Source of the DNA: Acinetobacter bouvetii
GTDB lineage: Bacteria; Pseudomonadota; Gammaproteobacteria; Pseudomonadales; Moraxellaceae
Direction of reading: 5' to 3'
Length of the DNA stretch: 64,000 nt
Assembly: GCF_902753875.1 (NCBI RefSeq)
Contig: NZ_CADDTS010000048.1
Location: forward strand, 1-64,000
Shown here: piece after piece, positions 62,802-64,000 of the stretch
Layout of the letters: the number at the start of each line of letters is the position of its first letter
How positions within the stretch are numbered: position 1 is the first letter of the stretch
The notes under the pieces: model-generated
Told to the model about the DNA's origin: nothing
The model's database searches: none
What the model saw: the letters and a program-made list of their open reading frames with translations, nothing else
Position numbers and translations under genes: made by a program

Positions 62802-64000
62802 TTACTTTTTAACTTTGTCGATCACAGCGGCAATGATAAGAACAATCACTGATGGAATAAGCCAAGCAAGATTTTGTTCGTTAAGCGGTAAGTTTTGCAG
62901 GAAAGCAGGTAGTTGTTCTGAGAAACCAGCAACTTTCAAACCATCTAAAATACCAAACACCAAGGCAATAGCAGTTACAGGTGCAATGACGCGTGAAGGC
63001 TGATTAAAGAATTTGCCACAGAAACTTAAGAGAATCACTGCAATTGCAGGCGGATAGATCGCGCTAAGTACAGGAACCGAAACTGCAATCAGTTTGGTTA
63101 AGCCTAAGTTGGAAATCAGCAATGAGAAACCAACCAGAATCAACACAAAGACTTTGTAAGGGATTTTAGTCAATTCAGAGAAGTATTCTGCACATGCGCA
63201 AGTCAGGCCAATCGCGGTGACCATACAGGCAATAAAGATCATGGCTGAAAGGAAGTAAGCGCCCATGTCACCAAATGCGTGCTGTACGTAGGCATGCAGG
63301 ATCACTGCACCATTGGCTGCATTTGGAGCAATGTCATGACTGCCCATACCGAGTTTAAACAGACTGATGTAGACCAGTGTTAAGCCAATACCTGAAATGA
63401 TGCTGGCAATCACGGCGTATTTGGTCACCAGTTTCTTTTCTGTGACGCCACGCGAATGAATCGCTCTCACAATCACAATACCGAACACCAATGCACCTAA
63501 AGTATCCATGGTTAAGTAACCATTGACGATACCTTCAGAGACCGGACTGCTGACATAATTGTCAATTGCAGGCGGTACTACACCAACAGGTAGCATGAAT
63601 GCGGAAATGCCTAAAATTACCAAGCCTAAAATTTTTAAAGGCGATAGGAAGTAGCCTACAGTGTCTAGAATCTTGTTTGGATATAAAGAAACTAAAGTCA
63701 CTAAAGCAAAATAGATAATGCTGTAAATCATCAGGCTATTTGCAGAAGTGCCAAAATAGGACGAGAAGCCAATTTCATAGGAAACGGTTGCTGTACGCGG
63801 TGTAGCAAATAATGGGCCTACAGCCAAGTAACACACGACAGTCAGCAAAATACTGGCTGCTTTGCCAAGTGGTGAACTTAGGACTTGAATAGAACCTTCT
63901 ACACGTGACAGCGCAACAATGGTGATAACAGGCAAGCCTACTGCGGTGATTAAGAAACCGAATGCAGCCAGCCATACATGTTCACCGGCTTGTTGGGCCA
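62802..64000 (-). CDS. brnQ: Branched-chain amino acid carrier BrnQ, N-terminus beyond the window
   Basis: BrnQ imports leucine, isoleucine and valine with a cation. The visible part continues to the right edge in the same frame (AGEHVWLAAFGFLITAVGLPVITI, abridged, read from 63926-64000), so the start lies outside. The remaining sequence shows at least ten hydrophobic helices, the conserved GPLFATPRTATVSYE loop (about 40-54 of the displayed part), LGALVFGIVIVRAI and YVQHAFGDMGAYFLSAMIF. About 40 or 50 residues are missing. It is transcribed toward the small membrane protein. Confidence 0.92.
   Translation of the reverse strand, partial: AQQAGEHVWLAAFGFLITAVGLPVITIVALSRVEGSIQVLSSPLGKAASILLTVVCYLAVGPLFATPRTATVSYEIGFSSYFGTSANSLMIYSIIYFALVTLVSLYPNKILDTVGYFLSPLKILGLVILGISAFMLPVGVVPPAIDNYVSSPVSEGIVNGYLTMDTLGALVFGIVIVRAIHSRGVTEKKLVTKYAVIASIISGIGLTLVYISLFKLGMGSHDIAPNAANGAVILHAYVQHAFGDMGAYFLSAMIFIACMVTAIGLTCACAEYFSELTKIPYKVFVLILVGFSLLISNLGLTKLIAVSVPVLSAIYPPAIAVILLSFCGKFFNQPSRVIAPVTAIALVFGILDGLKVAGFSEQLPAFLQNLPLNEQNLAWLIPSVIVLIIAAVIDKVKK

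Overview
The window reads as chromosomal DNA of an Acinetobacter-like gammaproteobacterium. Supporting signs are AT-rich DNA, the rpsF-rpsR-rplI-dnaB block, a cyoABCDE quinol oxidase operon, divergent ppsA/ppsR, prfA-prmC, tamA-tamB, acnB, and XerC/XerD-type dif-like sites of the Acinetobacter pattern (ATTTCGTATAA / TTATGTTAA.T). No rRNA, tRNA, CRISPR array or transposase gene was seen. The species assignment is an inference from gene content and style.

Layout. 0.1-4.3 kb: alr, dnaB and the ribosomal protein operon, all on the minus strand. 4.4-7.3 kb: an unknown exported 704-residue protein followed by a DUF3142-type lipoprotein. 7.4-12.3 kb: cyoABCDE with a large inverted repeat in its leader. 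12.6-16.9 kb: an RDD/GYF membrane protein, then ppsA and its regulator ppsR back to back. 17-19.6 kb: an unknown exported protein, an inserted structured repeat, and a pair made of a ferritin-like diiron protein and a stand-alone relic of a flavin-monooxygenase NADPH domain. 19.9-23.7 kb: a YiaA-like protein, a luciferase-like oxidoreductase and three tandem glycine-zipper proteins. 24-27.8 kb: prfA-prmC and a sulfonate-type binding protein plus permease without an ATPase. 28-34.4 kb: an AraC regulator divergent from an SDR, an acyl-CoA dehydrogenase and an acyl-CoA synthetase, which look like a catabolic set for a carboxylic or fatty acid. 34.6-38.3 kb: a YdcA-like cysteine peptide, a DUF4236 protein, a MoeB/ThiF enzyme, an ABC1 kinase, folB and folK. 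38.3-42.1 kb: the most mosaic stretch, with a methyltransferase between two inverted dif-like sites, hairpins carrying DnaA-box-like loops, a PQQ-type dehydrogenase and ppnP. 43-53 kb: dedA, an LplT-like MFS gene with coq7, then tamA-tamB. 53-64 kb: csp, small proteins, acnB, an AT-rich unknown gene pair, an Lrp regulator, an alpha/beta hydrolase, small membrane proteins and a brnQ gene running off the right edge.

Three signals deserve attention. (1) A dif-module: two 28-bp XerC/XerD sites in inverse orientation (38564-38591 and 39469-39496) enclose a single AT-rich methyltransferase gene. (2) A family of structured intergenic repeats (17906-18048, 31166-31313 and a divergent relative at 30975-31087). 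The two closer copies differ by four paired, compensating base changes, which suggests the fold is under selection. (3) The first of these copies sits in a 337-bp insertion, flanked by an 8-bp direct repeat, that splits what would be a perfect terminator between two convergent genes. All claims come from reading the sequence; no database search was run.
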